21,546 bases of DNA from a bacterium. Lineage in GTDB: Bacteria; Armatimonadota; HRBIN16. The position numbers were made by a program, and so were the translations under genes. This document shows, in pieces, positions 1 to 6,465 of the stretch; within the stretch, counting starts at the first letter, position 1; each line of letters starts with the position of its first letter. The stretch covers positions 1 through 21,546 of the forward strand of contig JANWXG010000013.1 in the NCBI GenBank assembly GCA_025057335.1, read 5' to 3'. The notes beneath the pieces were generated by a model. The model worked only from the letters and a program-made list of their open reading frames with translations. It searched no databases and had not been told where the DNA came from.

Positions 1-1604
1 CGCAGCGCCCGAGTGAAAGGCACAACCTGATTCGTCCAGAGGGAGCTGTCCGCGATGTTAATCCGCTTCCAGCGCTCCATCAGCTCCAGTATCTTCTCCT
101 CCGTCTGCATCAGGCGGTCGTTATAACGGACGACGGTCACGTTGTTAGTCATCCACTCACCCAGCTCCTGATGCAGGCGGTAGGGGTTCTCGTCGCCCGT
201 CATGCGCAGGATGCGCTGGTAGTCCTCTTCATGACGACGGCGTTCGCTCTCGTAGAGGCTGTCGGGCAGGCTGTCTGCCAGGCGCTCCAGCCCCTGCACA
301 TAGCGCACGACAGCATTGCCTGCCGTCTCGCCACCGAAGATGCAGGAGAGCAGAGCGTTCGCGCCCAGACGGTTCGCGCCGTGGTACTGGTATTCACACT
401 CGCCCGCAGCGTACAGCCCAGCGATGTTGGTCATCTGGTTGCGCGTGCTCTCGGGATGCAGGAAGCCGTCGGGCGTGCGCTCGTAGTCCACCCACAAGCC
501 GCCCATCGAGTAGTGTACGGCAGGAAACACGCGCATGGGCACCTCGCGCGGGTCTTCGCCCACGAACTTCAGGTAAATCTCCAAAATGCCGCCCAGCTTG
601 CGCTCAATGACCTCGCGCGGCAGGTGTGTGATGTCCAGATAGACCTCGTTGCGCCCCATGATGCCGCGCTTCTGCGTGACGCACACCTCGAAGATTTCGC
701 GCGTGGCGATGTCGCGCGGTACGAGGTTGCCGTAGGCAGGGTATTTCTCCTCCAGGAAGTACCAGCGGTCACTTTCTGGGATATCCTGCGGGCGTCGCTT
801 GTCGTAGGGGTCTTTGGGCACCCACACTCGTCCGCCCTCGCCGCGAATGGCTTCGGACATCAGGCGCAGCTTATCCTCGCCGGGGATGGCGGTCGGGTGC
901 ACCTGGATGAACTCGCCGTTCGCGTAGTACGCGCCCTGCTGGTAGCAGATGCTGGCGGCGGAACCGGTGTTGATAATCGAGTTCGTGGACTTGCCGAACA
1001 GATACCCCGGGCCGCCCGTTGCCATCACGACGGCGTCGGCGCGGAAGGCGCGAATCTCCATCGTGTGCAGGTTCTGCGCCACGATGCCCCGGCACCGTCC
1101 CTCGTCATCCTTCACGATGCCCAGAAAATCCCAGCCCTCGTACTTATGCACCAGTCCCTCCACCTCGAAGCGGCGCACCTGCTCGTCGAGGGCATAGAGC
1201 AACTGTTGACCTGTCGTGGAGCCGGCGAACGCCGTGCGGTGGTGCTTGGTGCCGCCGAAACGACGGAAGTCCAGGAATCCTTCAGGGGTGCGGTTGAAGG
1301 GCACGCCCATGCGGTCCAGCAAGTAGATGATGCCCGGCGCGCGATAGCACATGCTCTTGACGGGCGGCTGGTGCGCCAGAAAGTCGCCGCCGTAGACGGT
1401 ATCGTCGAAGTGTTCCTCCGGGCTATCGCCTTCCCCTTTGGTGTTGACAGCGCCGTTGATGCCCCCCTGGGCACAGACGGAGTGACTGCGCTTCACGGGA
1501 ACCAGCGAAAACAGGTCTACCGGCAGCCCCTGCTCCGCGATTTTGATGACGGTCATGAGACCAGCGAGCCCGCCGCCTACAACGACTACACGTCCCTTTG
1601 CCAT
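1..1604 (-). CDS. sdhA: Succinate dehydrogenase/fumarate reductase flavoprotein subunit, B. subtilis type (3' end outside window)
   Basis: This is the FAD subunit of respiratory complex II, which oxidises succinate to fumarate on the cytoplasmic face of the membrane. The frame is open from the ATG at 1604 to the window edge, giving about 534 residues. The B. subtilis protein has about 586, so roughly 50 C-terminal residues are missing. Visible motifs are the dinucleotide fold GGGLAG at residues 10-15, the flavinylation motif SHSVCAQGG with H41 as the expected covalent FAD attachment site, then TGGPG, HPTAIPG and RGEGG, and late in the chain HYSMGGLWVDY, AAGEC and NRLGAN. The sequence follows the Bacillus form closely over its whole visible length. 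It starts 21 nt after the sdhC stop with a GAGGTGA ribosome binding site, so the two are co-transcribed. An iron-sulfur subunit (sdhB) is expected beyond the left edge. Confidence 0.96.
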   Translation of the reverse strand, partial: MAKGRVVVVGGGLAGLMTVIKIAEQGLPVDLFSLVPVKRSHSVCAQGGINGAVNTKGEGDSPEEHFDDTVYGGDFLAHQPPVKSMCYRAPGIIYLLDRMGVPFNRTPEGFLDFRRFGGTKHHRTAFAGSTTGQQLLYALDEQVRRFEVEGLVHKYEGWDFLGIVKDDEGRCRGIVAQNLHTMEIRAFRADAVVMATGGPGYLFGKSTNSIINTGSAASICYQQGAYYANGEFIQVHPTAIPGEDKLRLMSEAIRGEGGRVWVPKDPYDKRRPQDIPESDRWYFLEEKYPAYGNLVPRDIATREIFEVCVTQKRGIMGRNEVYLDITHLPREVIERKLGGILEIYLKFVGEDPREVPMRVFPAVHYSMGGLWVDYERTPDGFLHPESTRNQMTNIAGLYAAGECEYQYHGANRLGANALLSCIFGGETAGNAVVRYVQGLERLADSLPDSLYESERRRHEEDYQRILRMTGDENPYRLHQELGEWMTNNVTVVRYNDRLMQTEEKILELMERWKRINIADSSLWTNQVVPFTRAL

Positions 1605-1625
1605 CGTGTCTCACCTCGTAAACCA

Positions 1626-2279
1626 TTAGCGAAATGCGAAGAGCGCTGTCCATCCCAGCGCGGTCAGCAACACAAAGATGACCGCACACACCTTAGCACT
1701 CACCTGCTGAGAACGCTCGCTGACAGTGATACCCCAGCGGATGGCGAAGTTCCAAATGCCGTTCGCCAGGTGGAATGTCGCCGAGGTAATCCCCAGCAGG
1801 TAGAACGCGACCAGCCAGCCGTTGCTGAAGTACTCCTTCATGCCGTCGTAGTAGATGTTCGTGCCAAACAGACGGTGGCTGATGGTCGTGCCCCACACGT
1901 GGGCTGCGATGAAGACGATGAGGATGACCCCTGTCACCCGCTGCAACAGGTACATCCAGTTGCGCCAGTATCCATATCGCCCCACGTTCGCCTGTCCATG
2001 CGCTGTGATGACCAGACCGTACAGAGCATGGAACAGCAGGGGAATGAAGATGAAGCCCCACTCCAGCACGTGCAAGATGTGGCGAGGCATAGTTTTATTG
2101 AAGAAGTCAATGACCGCGTTGAACTTCTCGGGACCAGCCAGCGCGAAGGAGTTCAACGTGAGGTGCTGAACCAGAAAGATACCGATAGGAACAATCCCCG
2201 AAAGGGAATGGAGTTTATGCAAGACGTGATTGTCAGCTGCGATGATAGATCGGCGATGCGTTGTGGTAACAACTGCCAT
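1626..2279 (-). CDS. sdhC: Succinate dehydrogenase cytochrome b subunit, di-haem B. subtilis type
   Basis: This 217-residue membrane anchor of complex II carries the haems and passes electrons to the quinone. It has five hydrophobic segments, at about 27-46, 72-92, 112-132, 154-175 and 195-216. The four histidines that ligate the two b haems in the Bacillus protein are all present: H39 (LVQH), H84 (LLFHA), H127 (AAHVW) and H170 (ATFHLANG). The conserved RYGYWRNWMY, WGITVSERSQ and C-terminal LFAF stretches match as well. The start at 2279 is chosen because AGGAGG lies 5 nt upstream. The open frame continues to 2519, but that extension would cross the promoter and repeat DNA. It is the first gene of the sdhC-sdhA operon. 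Confidence 0.95.
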   Translation of the reverse strand: MAVVTTTHRRSIIAADNHVLHKLHSLSGIVPIGIFLVQHLTLNSFALAGPEKFNAVIDFFNKTMPRHILHVLEWGFIFIPLLFHALYGLVITAHGQANVGRYGYWRNWMYLLQRVTGVILIVFIAAHVWGTTISHRLFGTNIYYDGMKEYFSNGWLVAFYLLGITSATFHLANGIWNFAIRWGITVSERSQQVSAKVCAVIFVLLTALGWTALFAFR

Positions 2280-2320
2280 GCTAACCTCCTCTCGTTGAGG
2301 CGCGAACGTTGACTGCCTCC

Positions 2321-2350
2321 AGTATACCCCAGACGTTAACAGTGTGTAAA
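2321..2350 (-). promoter_or_regulatory. Sigma-70-type promoter of the sdhC-sdhA operon
   Basis: On the minus strand TTTACA (2345-2350) is followed after 18 nt by TATACT (2321-2326). Each hexamer matches the consensus at 5 of 6 positions. The box lies about 40 nt upstream of the sdhC start codon and just outside the repeat island. Activity is inferred from sequence only. Confidence 0.65.
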
Positions 2351-2390
2351 TAGTGTGCGGAGCGACACTTCGCCGTCTAGAAAGGCGCCG

Positions 2391-2497
2391 TTTGATGGGA
2401 GGGCGAGGCTTCCGACGCGAGCGGGCGGGTTTTTTGGACTCACCAGGAGGTTCGCCCTCCAATCCGAACATCTGGGGAGCGAGGCTCCTGCCGAGCC
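2391..2497. repeat. Repeat family A: structured intergenic repeat, diverged copy
   Basis: A left module (T-run, then a form of the GGCTCGCC...GTTCGCCCTCCA module) is followed by a right module ending in GCGAGGCTCCTGCCGAGCC. The same two-part unit recurs at 10364-10430, and the right module again at 10515-10538. In the better copy the ends are complementary (GGCTCG with CGAGCC, GCCCTCCA with TGGAGGGC), so each unit can fold into a long interrupted hairpin. An extra diverged right module (GAGGGCGAGGCTTCCG) sits at about 2399-2415. It has no coding character; frames through it give the low-complexity peptides typical of such repeats. Confidence 0.75.
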
Positions 2498-2582
2498 GTT
2501 TTGCATCCCCAAAGCGCACCGCTTTGCACGACTACCAGCTTGACGGGGAACACTGTGACATGTGCATCCGAATCCCCTGTTT

Positions 2583-2759
2583 GTGGACGCGACAGAGCGC
2601 GTCCCTCCAAGTGAGGGGAACGGCTTCTGGAGGGTCACGCTCCGTGGTGACCTGCGAGTGGAGGCGACAGAGCGCCTCCCTCCAAGTGGAGGTGCGGTTT
2701 CTGGAGGGTCACGCTCCGTCGTGACCCTGTTCGTGGACGCGACGGAGCGCGTCCCTCCA
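2583..2759. repeat. Repeat family B: alternating 27-28 bp tandem units
   Basis: Two short units alternate. Unit B1 is about 27 bp (GTGGACGCGACAGAGCGC then GTCCCTCCA) and occurs at 2583-2609, 2658-2684 and 2733-2759. Unit B2 is about 28 bp (TTCTGGAGGGTCACGCTCCG then a GTGACC end) and occurs at 2625-2652 and 2699-2726. B1 has an internal palindrome in which GGACGCG pairs with CGCGTCC. In the middle copy both arms change together to GGAGGCG and CGCCTCC, a compensatory change that implies selection on, or copying of, the hairpin. Confidence 0.8.
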
Positions 2760-2843
2760 GAGTGTGTAGAAAGGGGACACCCCTTCATCCTCCCGCTGAG
2801 AGAAGGGGAAAAACGTGCCTCTCTTGCATGGGGTGAGGGGTTA

Positions 2844-3022
2844 CCTATCCCCCCCGCCCCCCTTCCCTGAGAAGGAAGGGGGAGAGGTCAACCTATCCCC
2901 CCTTGCCCCCCTTCCCTGAGAAGGAAGGGGGGAGAAGAGACACCCCTCTCTTTGTAGGAGAGGGGATGGGGGAGAGGTCAAAACTCCCCTCTCTTATTAG
3001 GAGAGGGGATGGGGGAGAGGTT
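2844..3022. repeat. Repeat family C: C/G-rich palindromes, four copies
   Basis: Two related units occur twice each. C1 begins CCTATCCCCCC and contains a hairpin CCCCCTTCC-CTGAGA-AGGAAGGGGG (approximately 2844-2890 and 2892-2936). C2 is CCCCTCTC, a 7-nt spacer, GAGAGGGG, then ATGGGGGAGAGGT (palindromes at 2943-2965 and 2986-3008). Both end in GGGGGAGA or GGGGGAGAGGT. The same two units recur at 20846-21066. Between this block and family B (about 2760-2843) the DNA is similarly purine/pyrimidine-biased but I see no clean unit. From 3023 to 3095 I see no gene. Confidence 0.85.
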
Positions 3023-3095
3023 CATACCAGAAGCAAGGAGGTGAACGCCAAATTGTGCAGGAGTTTGCAGTCAGAGATGATGCTCTGCTGCACAT

Positions 3096-3120
3096 GGGCA
3101 CGGGCGAGACGCCTGTGCCA
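3096..3120. repeat. Repeat family D: GGCAC-GGGCG palindrome upstream of ispH
   Basis: A 9-bp stem (one G-T pair) joins 3097-3105 to 3111-3119 around a 5-nt loop GAGAC. Palindromes of this form (GGCACNGGCG...CGCCNGTGCC) are dispersed in many bacterial genomes, and a frame through it gives the peptide GTGETPVP that they typically encode. It lies about 50 nt before the ispH -10 box, so it is probably outside the transcript. Confidence 0.5.
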
Positions 3121-3167
3121 TACTTATCTTTCTGGCGGGAGGAGAGGGGAAGGGCTTTCGGATAGGG

Positions 3168-3173
3168 TACAAT
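3168..3173 (+). promoter_or_regulatory. Candidate -10 box for ispH
   Basis: TACAAT matches TATAAT at 5 of 6 positions and lies 25 nt before the ispH start codon. I see no convincing -35 hexamer; the upstream DNA is G-rich. This would give a short leader of about 20 nt that carries the AAAGGAG ribosome binding site. Confidence 0.4.
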
Positions 3174-3198
3174 TGCTGTTGCAAAGGAGAAAACGGCT

Positions 3199-4146
3199 AT
3201 GGAGAAGATTATTCTGGCATCGCCGCGCGGCTTCTGCGCGGGAGTTGCATACGCTATCGAGGTGCTCGATCTGGCGATTCAGGCGTATGGCGTACCAATC
3301 TATATGCGCCATGCGATTGTGCACAACGAACATGTGGTGCGCTCGTTCCAGCGGCGCGGCGTCATCTTCGTGGAGGAGATTTCGGAAATTCCCCCTGGCT
3401 CCACGGTGGTGTTCAGTGCGCACGGCGTGTCGCCAGCAGTGCGACGCGAGGCGGCAGAGCGCCACCTGCGAGTGATTGACGCTACCTGCCCGCTGGTCTC
3501 CAAAGTGCATCGTGAGGTGATGCGCTTCGCCTCGCAGGGATACCACATCCTGTACATCGGGCACGCGGGGCATGTAGAGGCGTTAGGCACGATGGGGCAT
3601 GCTCCCGAACGGATGACGCTAGTGCAGACGGTGGAGGACGCCGAACGGGTGCAGGTGCCTGAAGGCAAGCTGGCGGTCACTACGCAGACCACGCTGAGCG
3701 TAGACGAGGTGGAGCGCATTATGACGGTACTGCGCCGACGCTTCCCCCACCTCGTAACGCCCCCTAAAGAGGACATCTGTTACGCCACCACCAACCGCCA
3801 GCGCGCGGTGAAGGAGCTAGCGAAGCACTGCGACCTGATTCTGGTGGTGGGTAGTCGCAGCAGCAGCAATTCCAACCGCCTGCGTGAGGTGGCGATGGAG
3901 GCAGGAGCTTCCGCCTACCTGCTGCTGGAGCCCGAAGAGGTGCGTCCAGAATGGCGTACGGACTACCGTTGCGTCGGCATTACGAGCGGTGCTTCCACCC
4001 CGGAAAGTTCGGTGGAAGCCATCATCGGCGAGCTGCTGCGTGGGCAGGAGCATGTTCCCGTGCAGACGCTGGAAACGGCGAGGGAGGATATCACCTTCCT
4101 TCCCCCACGCGCGCTGGTCGCGAGCGCGGGGGCGTCGTCCCGTTGA
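3199..4146 (+). CDS. ispH: 4-hydroxy-3-methylbut-2-enyl diphosphate reductase
   Basis: This enzyme performs the last step of the MEP isoprenoid pathway, the [4Fe-4S]-dependent reduction of HMBPP to IPP and DMAPP in the cytoplasm. The protein has 315 residues, normal for the family. All three cluster cysteines are present: C13 (PRGFCAGV), C97 (DATCPLV) and C194 (DICYATTNRQ). The substrate-binding residues are H42 (VHNE), H75 (FSAHG) and H125 with E127 (HVEALGT, where most family members have HPEV-GT). The GSRSSSNSNRL and GITSGASTPE motifs close the active site. AAAGGAG lies 9 nt before the ATG. The gene is monocistronic and converges on htpX. The last 15 or so residues are Ala/Ser-rich and not conserved. 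Confidence 0.97.
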   Translation: MEKIILASPRGFCAGVAYAIEVLDLAIQAYGVPIYMRHAIVHNEHVVRSFQRRGVIFVEEISEIPPGSTVVFSAHGVSPAVRREAAERHLRVIDATCPLVSKVHREVMRFASQGYHILYIGHAGHVEALGTMGHAPERMTLVQTVEDAERVQVPEGKLAVTTQTTLSVDEVERIMTVLRRRFPHLVTPPKEDICYATTNRQRAVKELAKHCDLILVVGSRSSSNSNRLREVAMEAGASAYLLLEPEEVRPEWRTDYRCVGITSGASTPESSVEAIIGELLRGQEHVPVQTLETAREDITFLPPRALVASAGASSR

Positions 4147-4180
4147 GCCGAGTTCTGCCCAGAAAAAGCGTGTTCTCTTC

Positions 4181-4226
4181 ACAGCACAGCGCCCCCTGCC
4201 CGAGGAAGCAGGGGGCGCTGTGCTGT
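4181..4226. terminator. Shared hairpin between convergent ispH and htpX
   Basis: A perfect 19-bp stem (4181-4199 with 4208-4226) surrounds an 8-nt loop in the 89-bp gap between the two stop codons. It is very stable and symmetric, so it can act in both directions. There is no long T-run directly after the stem on either strand; the nearest is a run of five on the minus strand about 12 nt beyond the stem. It may therefore work as a transcript-end stabiliser or roadblock rather than a textbook intrinsic terminator. Confidence 0.65.
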
Positions 4227-4235
4227 ATTGTGGGG

Positions 4236-5108
4236 CTAAGCGCCCAGATACCATTCGCTGCCGCGCATGCGCTGCAGACGGCGTACCCGCTCCTGAATGG
4301 GTGGGTGGGTCATGAACAGGCTCATCAGGGCGCTGCCCCATCCCTTGAGCGGGTTGACGATGAACAGGTGCGCAGTGGAGGGCGAGGCATGCATCATCGG
4401 CACTCGGCTCGCTGCCTGCTCTAGCTTCAGCAGGGCGTTTGCCAGCCCATCGGGGCTACCGGCAAGTCGCGCGCCTGTAGCATCTGCCTCGTACTCGCGA
4501 GCGCGCGAAATCGCCAGCTGGATGAGCATCGCCGCAATCGGCGCCACAATCATGATGAGCAACCACACCAGAGGGTTCTGTCCTTCGCCCTCTTCGCTGC
4601 GCATCCCGCCAAAGATGGCTGCCCAGCGCGCCATGTCCGCGAGCAGCATCACTGCGCCCGCAATGGTTGCGACCACAGTCATCGTCAGCGTGTCGCGGTG
4701 CTTGATATGCGCTATCTCGTGCGCGATGACGCCTTCCACTTCGTCGTAGTTCAAAAGGTTCAGCAACCCGGTCGTGACCGCCACCGCACCATGCGCTGGG
4801 CTGCGCCCTGTTGCAAAGGCGTTCGGCTGCGGCTCCTCAACCACGTAGAGGCGCGGCATCGGGATGCCCGCTCTTTGCGCGAGGCGCTCAGTCATGCGGA
4901 ACAGCTCGGGCGCCTCCGCTGGCGACAACTCGCGCGCGCCATACATCCTGAGCACAATCTTATCGCTGAACCAGTAACTGGCGAAGTTCATCACGAGCGC
5001 CAGCAGGAACGCAACGGTCGCACCACCTGGACCGCCGATGACGTCGCCTATCCAGATGAACAGTGCCGTCAGCGCGACAAGCAGCAGTCCAACCTTGAGC
5101 GTGTTCAT
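4236..5108 (-). CDS. htpX: HtpX-type M48 membrane zinc metalloprotease
   Basis: HtpX is an inner-membrane protease that degrades misfolded or damaged membrane proteins, partly overlapping FtsH. This copy has 290 residues, the usual size. Two N-terminal membrane segments (about 5-25 and 29-48) precede the catalytic domain. The zinc site is H130-E131-x-x-H134 (IAHEIAHIKHRD), with the third ligand expected at E205 in SRAREYEAD. Two further hydrophobic stretches lie at about 141-160 and 180-200. The conserved NAFATGR motif and the C-terminal THPPIQERVRRL are present. Two purine-rich sites, GGGAGG and AGGAGG, lie 3 and 12 nt before the ATG. The gene stands alone. Its leader contains an apparent yybP-ykoY riboswitch and terminator, so expression is predicted to respond to Mn2+. 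Confidence 0.95.
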   Translation of the reverse strand: MNTLKVGLLLVALTALFIWIGDVIGGPGGATVAFLLALVMNFASYWFSDKIVLRMYGARELSPAEAPELFRMTERLAQRAGIPMPRLYVVEEPQPNAFATGRSPAHGAVAVTTGLLNLLNYDEVEGVIAHEIAHIKHRDTLTMTVVATIAGAVMLLADMARWAAIFGGMRSEEGEGQNPLVWLLIMIVAPIAAMLIQLAISRAREYEADATGARLAGSPDGLANALLKLEQAASRVPMMHASPSTAHLFIVNPLKGWGSALMSLFMTHPPIQERVRRLQRMRGSEWYLGA

Positions 5109-5134
5109 GTGCCTCCCTCACCTCCTAAGCTGGT

Positions 5135-5173
5135 AAAAAACCTTCACCGTCGTCCACAGGGATACGGTGAAGG
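5135..5173 (-). terminator. Intrinsic terminator in the htpX leader (riboswitch expression platform)
   Basis: On the minus strand CCTTCACCGT (5173-5164) pairs perfectly with ACGGTGAAGG (5150-5141) over 10 bp with a 13-nt loop, directly followed by six T residues (5140-5135). It lies 26 nt upstream of the htpX start codon, so it would stop transcription before the gene rather than after one. Its left arm is the same segment that closes helix P1 of the upstream aptamer, making the two folds mutually exclusive. Confidence 0.88.
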
Positions 5174-5259
5174 TCTCGCGCGTTTTTACTGCGGACACCG
5201 GCGCAGAGGCGTGTTGACGATGCCCGCACCTGCTTTCGCAGGGGCTACTCCCCTTCCGT
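5164..5259 (-). ncRNA. yybP-ykoY-type manganese riboswitch aptamer
   Basis: Read on the minus strand, this 96-nt segment has the hallmarks of the yybP-ykoY class. P1 5' strand ACGGAAGG (5259-5252) runs into GGGGAGTAGC (5253-5244). A hairpin CCTGC-GAAA-GCAGG (5242-5229) follows. The conserved loop ATCGTCAACAC (5221-5211) is flanked by GGC and GCC. A second hairpin is CTGCG...CGCAG (5206-5189). The element ends with GAGACCTT (5177-5170), whose continuation CCTTCACCGT pairs back to P1 with a 2-nt bulge. Members of this class bind Mn2+ and usually turn expression on. Here P1 closure would sequester the terminator's left arm, so ligand should favour read-through into htpX. The assignment rests on motif recognition by eye, not on a covariance-model search. 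Confidence 0.87.
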
Positions 5260-5264
5260 AAAAT

Positions 5265-5294
5265 ATTATACCCTGTCTTGGCTCATTGTGTTTC
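5265..5294 (-). promoter_or_regulatory. Promoter of the riboswitch-htpX transcript
   Basis: A perfect -10 box TATAAT occupies 5265-5270 on the minus strand. A weak -35 (GAAACA, 5289-5294, 3 of 6) stands 18 nt upstream. The predicted start at about 5258 coincides with the first base of helix P1, which fits a leader that begins with the aptamer. Confidence 0.65.
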
Positions 5295-5333
5295 ATAGCT
5301 GCGCTTCTTATGCAAGAGTGAGAGGCACAGGAA

Positions 5334-5372
5334 CCCCTCTTCCCCTCGTGGAACATAGTAAAGGAGAGGGGG
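5334..5372 (+). promoter_or_regulatory. Hairpin that could mask the ribosome binding site of the first URO-D-like gene
   Basis: CCCCTCTTC (5334-5342) can pair with GGAGAGGGG (5363-5371), 9 bp including one G-T pair. The right arm contains GGAG, the only good ribosome binding site for the ATG at 5377. The arms resemble repeat C2 (CCCCTCTC...GAGAGGGG) with a longer spacer, so this may be a diverged repeat recruited as a translation signal. I see only a poor promoter upstream (TTGTGT at 5286-5291 and TATGCA 17 nt later). Confidence 0.35.
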
Positions 5373-5376
5373 TGTT

Positions 5377-6465
5377 ATGTCATTGCTCTACAAACCCGAC
5401 TGGGATCAAGTAAAGCCGCGTTTCATGGCGTGGTGGGCGCGTGAGGAAATAGAGGGTCCTCTGCTCATCGTGCATGCGCCGCGTGAGAAGCCACTGATAC
5501 AGGTTCCACCTCCTCCCGCCGACCCCACCCCCGAGCAGCGGTGGCTCGATATCGAATACCGCATCACGGCGGCGGAGTGGCAGTTTGCCCATACCTACTA
5601 CGCAGGAGATGCCTTCCCCTGGTTCGATACCAACCTTGGTCCAGGGAGCCTTGCCATCCACCTCGGTAGCCCGCCTCATTTTGACCACACGACGGTCTGG
5701 TACGGCAGGGCGTTCGGCGACATCACCACTGCGCAGATACCGCCTTTCAACCCTGACGAGAAGTACTGGAAGGTCAACACTGAGATGGCGCAGCAGGGGA
5801 TGGAACACTTTCGCGGCAAGGCGCTCGTGAGCTTCCCCGACCTGATTGAGAACCTAGATACGCTCGCCTCGCTACTGGGCATCGAGCAGCTGCTCACGGC
5901 GTTGGTAGACCATCCCGAGCACGTGCACCGCTTGCAAGAGGACGTGCTGGAGCGCTACTTCGACTACTATGACGCCTTCGAGCCCCTCATTCGCGATGAA
6001 GACGGCGGCACCGTGTTTTCGGCTTTCCACATCTGGGGAATCGGGAGAACCTGCAAGCTGCAGTGCGATATGTCGTGCATGATTAGCCGGAAGCAGTTCG
6101 AAGAGTTCGTGCTGCCCTACCTGGAGGCGCAGTGCGAGCGACTCGACAACACCATCTACCACCTAGACGGCGTGAACGCGATACAACATCTGGATGCAGT
6201 GTGCAGTATCTCGCGGCTGAACGCTGTCCAGTGGACGCCTGGCGCAGGACAGCCTCACGCAGGCGACCCGCGCTGGTATCCGCTATACCGAAAGGCGTTG
6301 GAGGCTGGCAAGGGGATACTGGCTCTCGGAGTGCCTCCTGAAAGCGTGCAGCCGCTGGTGGAAGCGCTCGGCACGCGCGGCGTGCTCATCAGCACGTGGG
6401 CAGACAGCCCCGAAGAGGCGGACGAACTGGTGAAGCAGTCCAGAAAGTGGAGACGGCAGGCATGA
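5377..6465 (+). CDS. URO-D superfamily protein (uroporphyrinogen decarboxylase/cobamide methyltransferase-like), copy 1
   Basis: This 362-residue protein has the TIM-barrel URO-D fold signature but is not a haem-pathway HemE. It begins YKPDWDQVKPRFMAWW and has DAFPWFDTNLGP at 78-89, a SCMISRKQFEEFVLPYL block around 233-248 typical of the superfamily, HLDG at 262-265 and QWTPGAGQ at 285-292. The barrel-end residues resemble corrinoid/CoM methyltransferases (MtaA/MtbA type). However, the His-x-Cys zinc motif of those enzymes is replaced by HLDG, so zinc-thiolate methyl transfer is not supported. The substrate is unknown. The stop overlaps the start of copy 2 by ATGA, so the two are translationally coupled and may form a heteromer. 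No corrinoid protein lies nearby. The upstream GGAG lies in a possible hairpin. Confidence 0.85.
   Translation: MSLLYKPDWDQVKPRFMAWWAREEIEGPLLIVHAPREKPLIQVPPPPADPTPEQRWLDIEYRITAAEWQFAHTYYAGDAFPWFDTNLGPGSLAIHLGSPPHFDHTTVWYGRAFGDITTAQIPPFNPDEKYWKVNTEMAQQGMEHFRGKALVSFPDLIENLDTLASLLGIEQLLTALVDHPEHVHRLQEDVLERYFDYYDAFEPLIRDEDGGTVFSAFHIWGIGRTCKLQCDMSCMISRKQFEEFVLPYLEAQCERLDNTIYHLDGVNAIQHLDAVCSISRLNAVQWTPGAGQPHAGDPRWYPLYRKALEAGKGILALGVPPESVQPLVEALGTRGVLISTWADSPEEADELVKQSRKWRRQA

Noticed and set aside
171..2312. Very long plus-strand open frame (713 codons) opposite sdhA and sdhC
   Set aside because: It is antisense to two clearly conserved genes. Its protein has no recognisable domain and reflects the stop-poor complement of GC-rich coding DNA.
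2280..2519. N-terminal extension of sdhC by 80 codons
   Set aside because: It would cross the promoter and repeat DNA, while the start at 2279 has a perfectly placed AGGAGG and matches the family N-terminus.
2562..2870. Open frames through the repeat island giving ATERVPPS-like repeated peptides
   Set aside because: The periodic peptides come from repeat families B and C. There is no ribosome site, and both strands are equally open.
3055..3165. 36-codon GTG frame behind AAGGAGGTGA, before ispH
   Set aside because: The ribosome-like site is good but the peptide's GTGETPVP part comes from the family D palindrome and there is no conserved character. It ends just at the ispH promoter.
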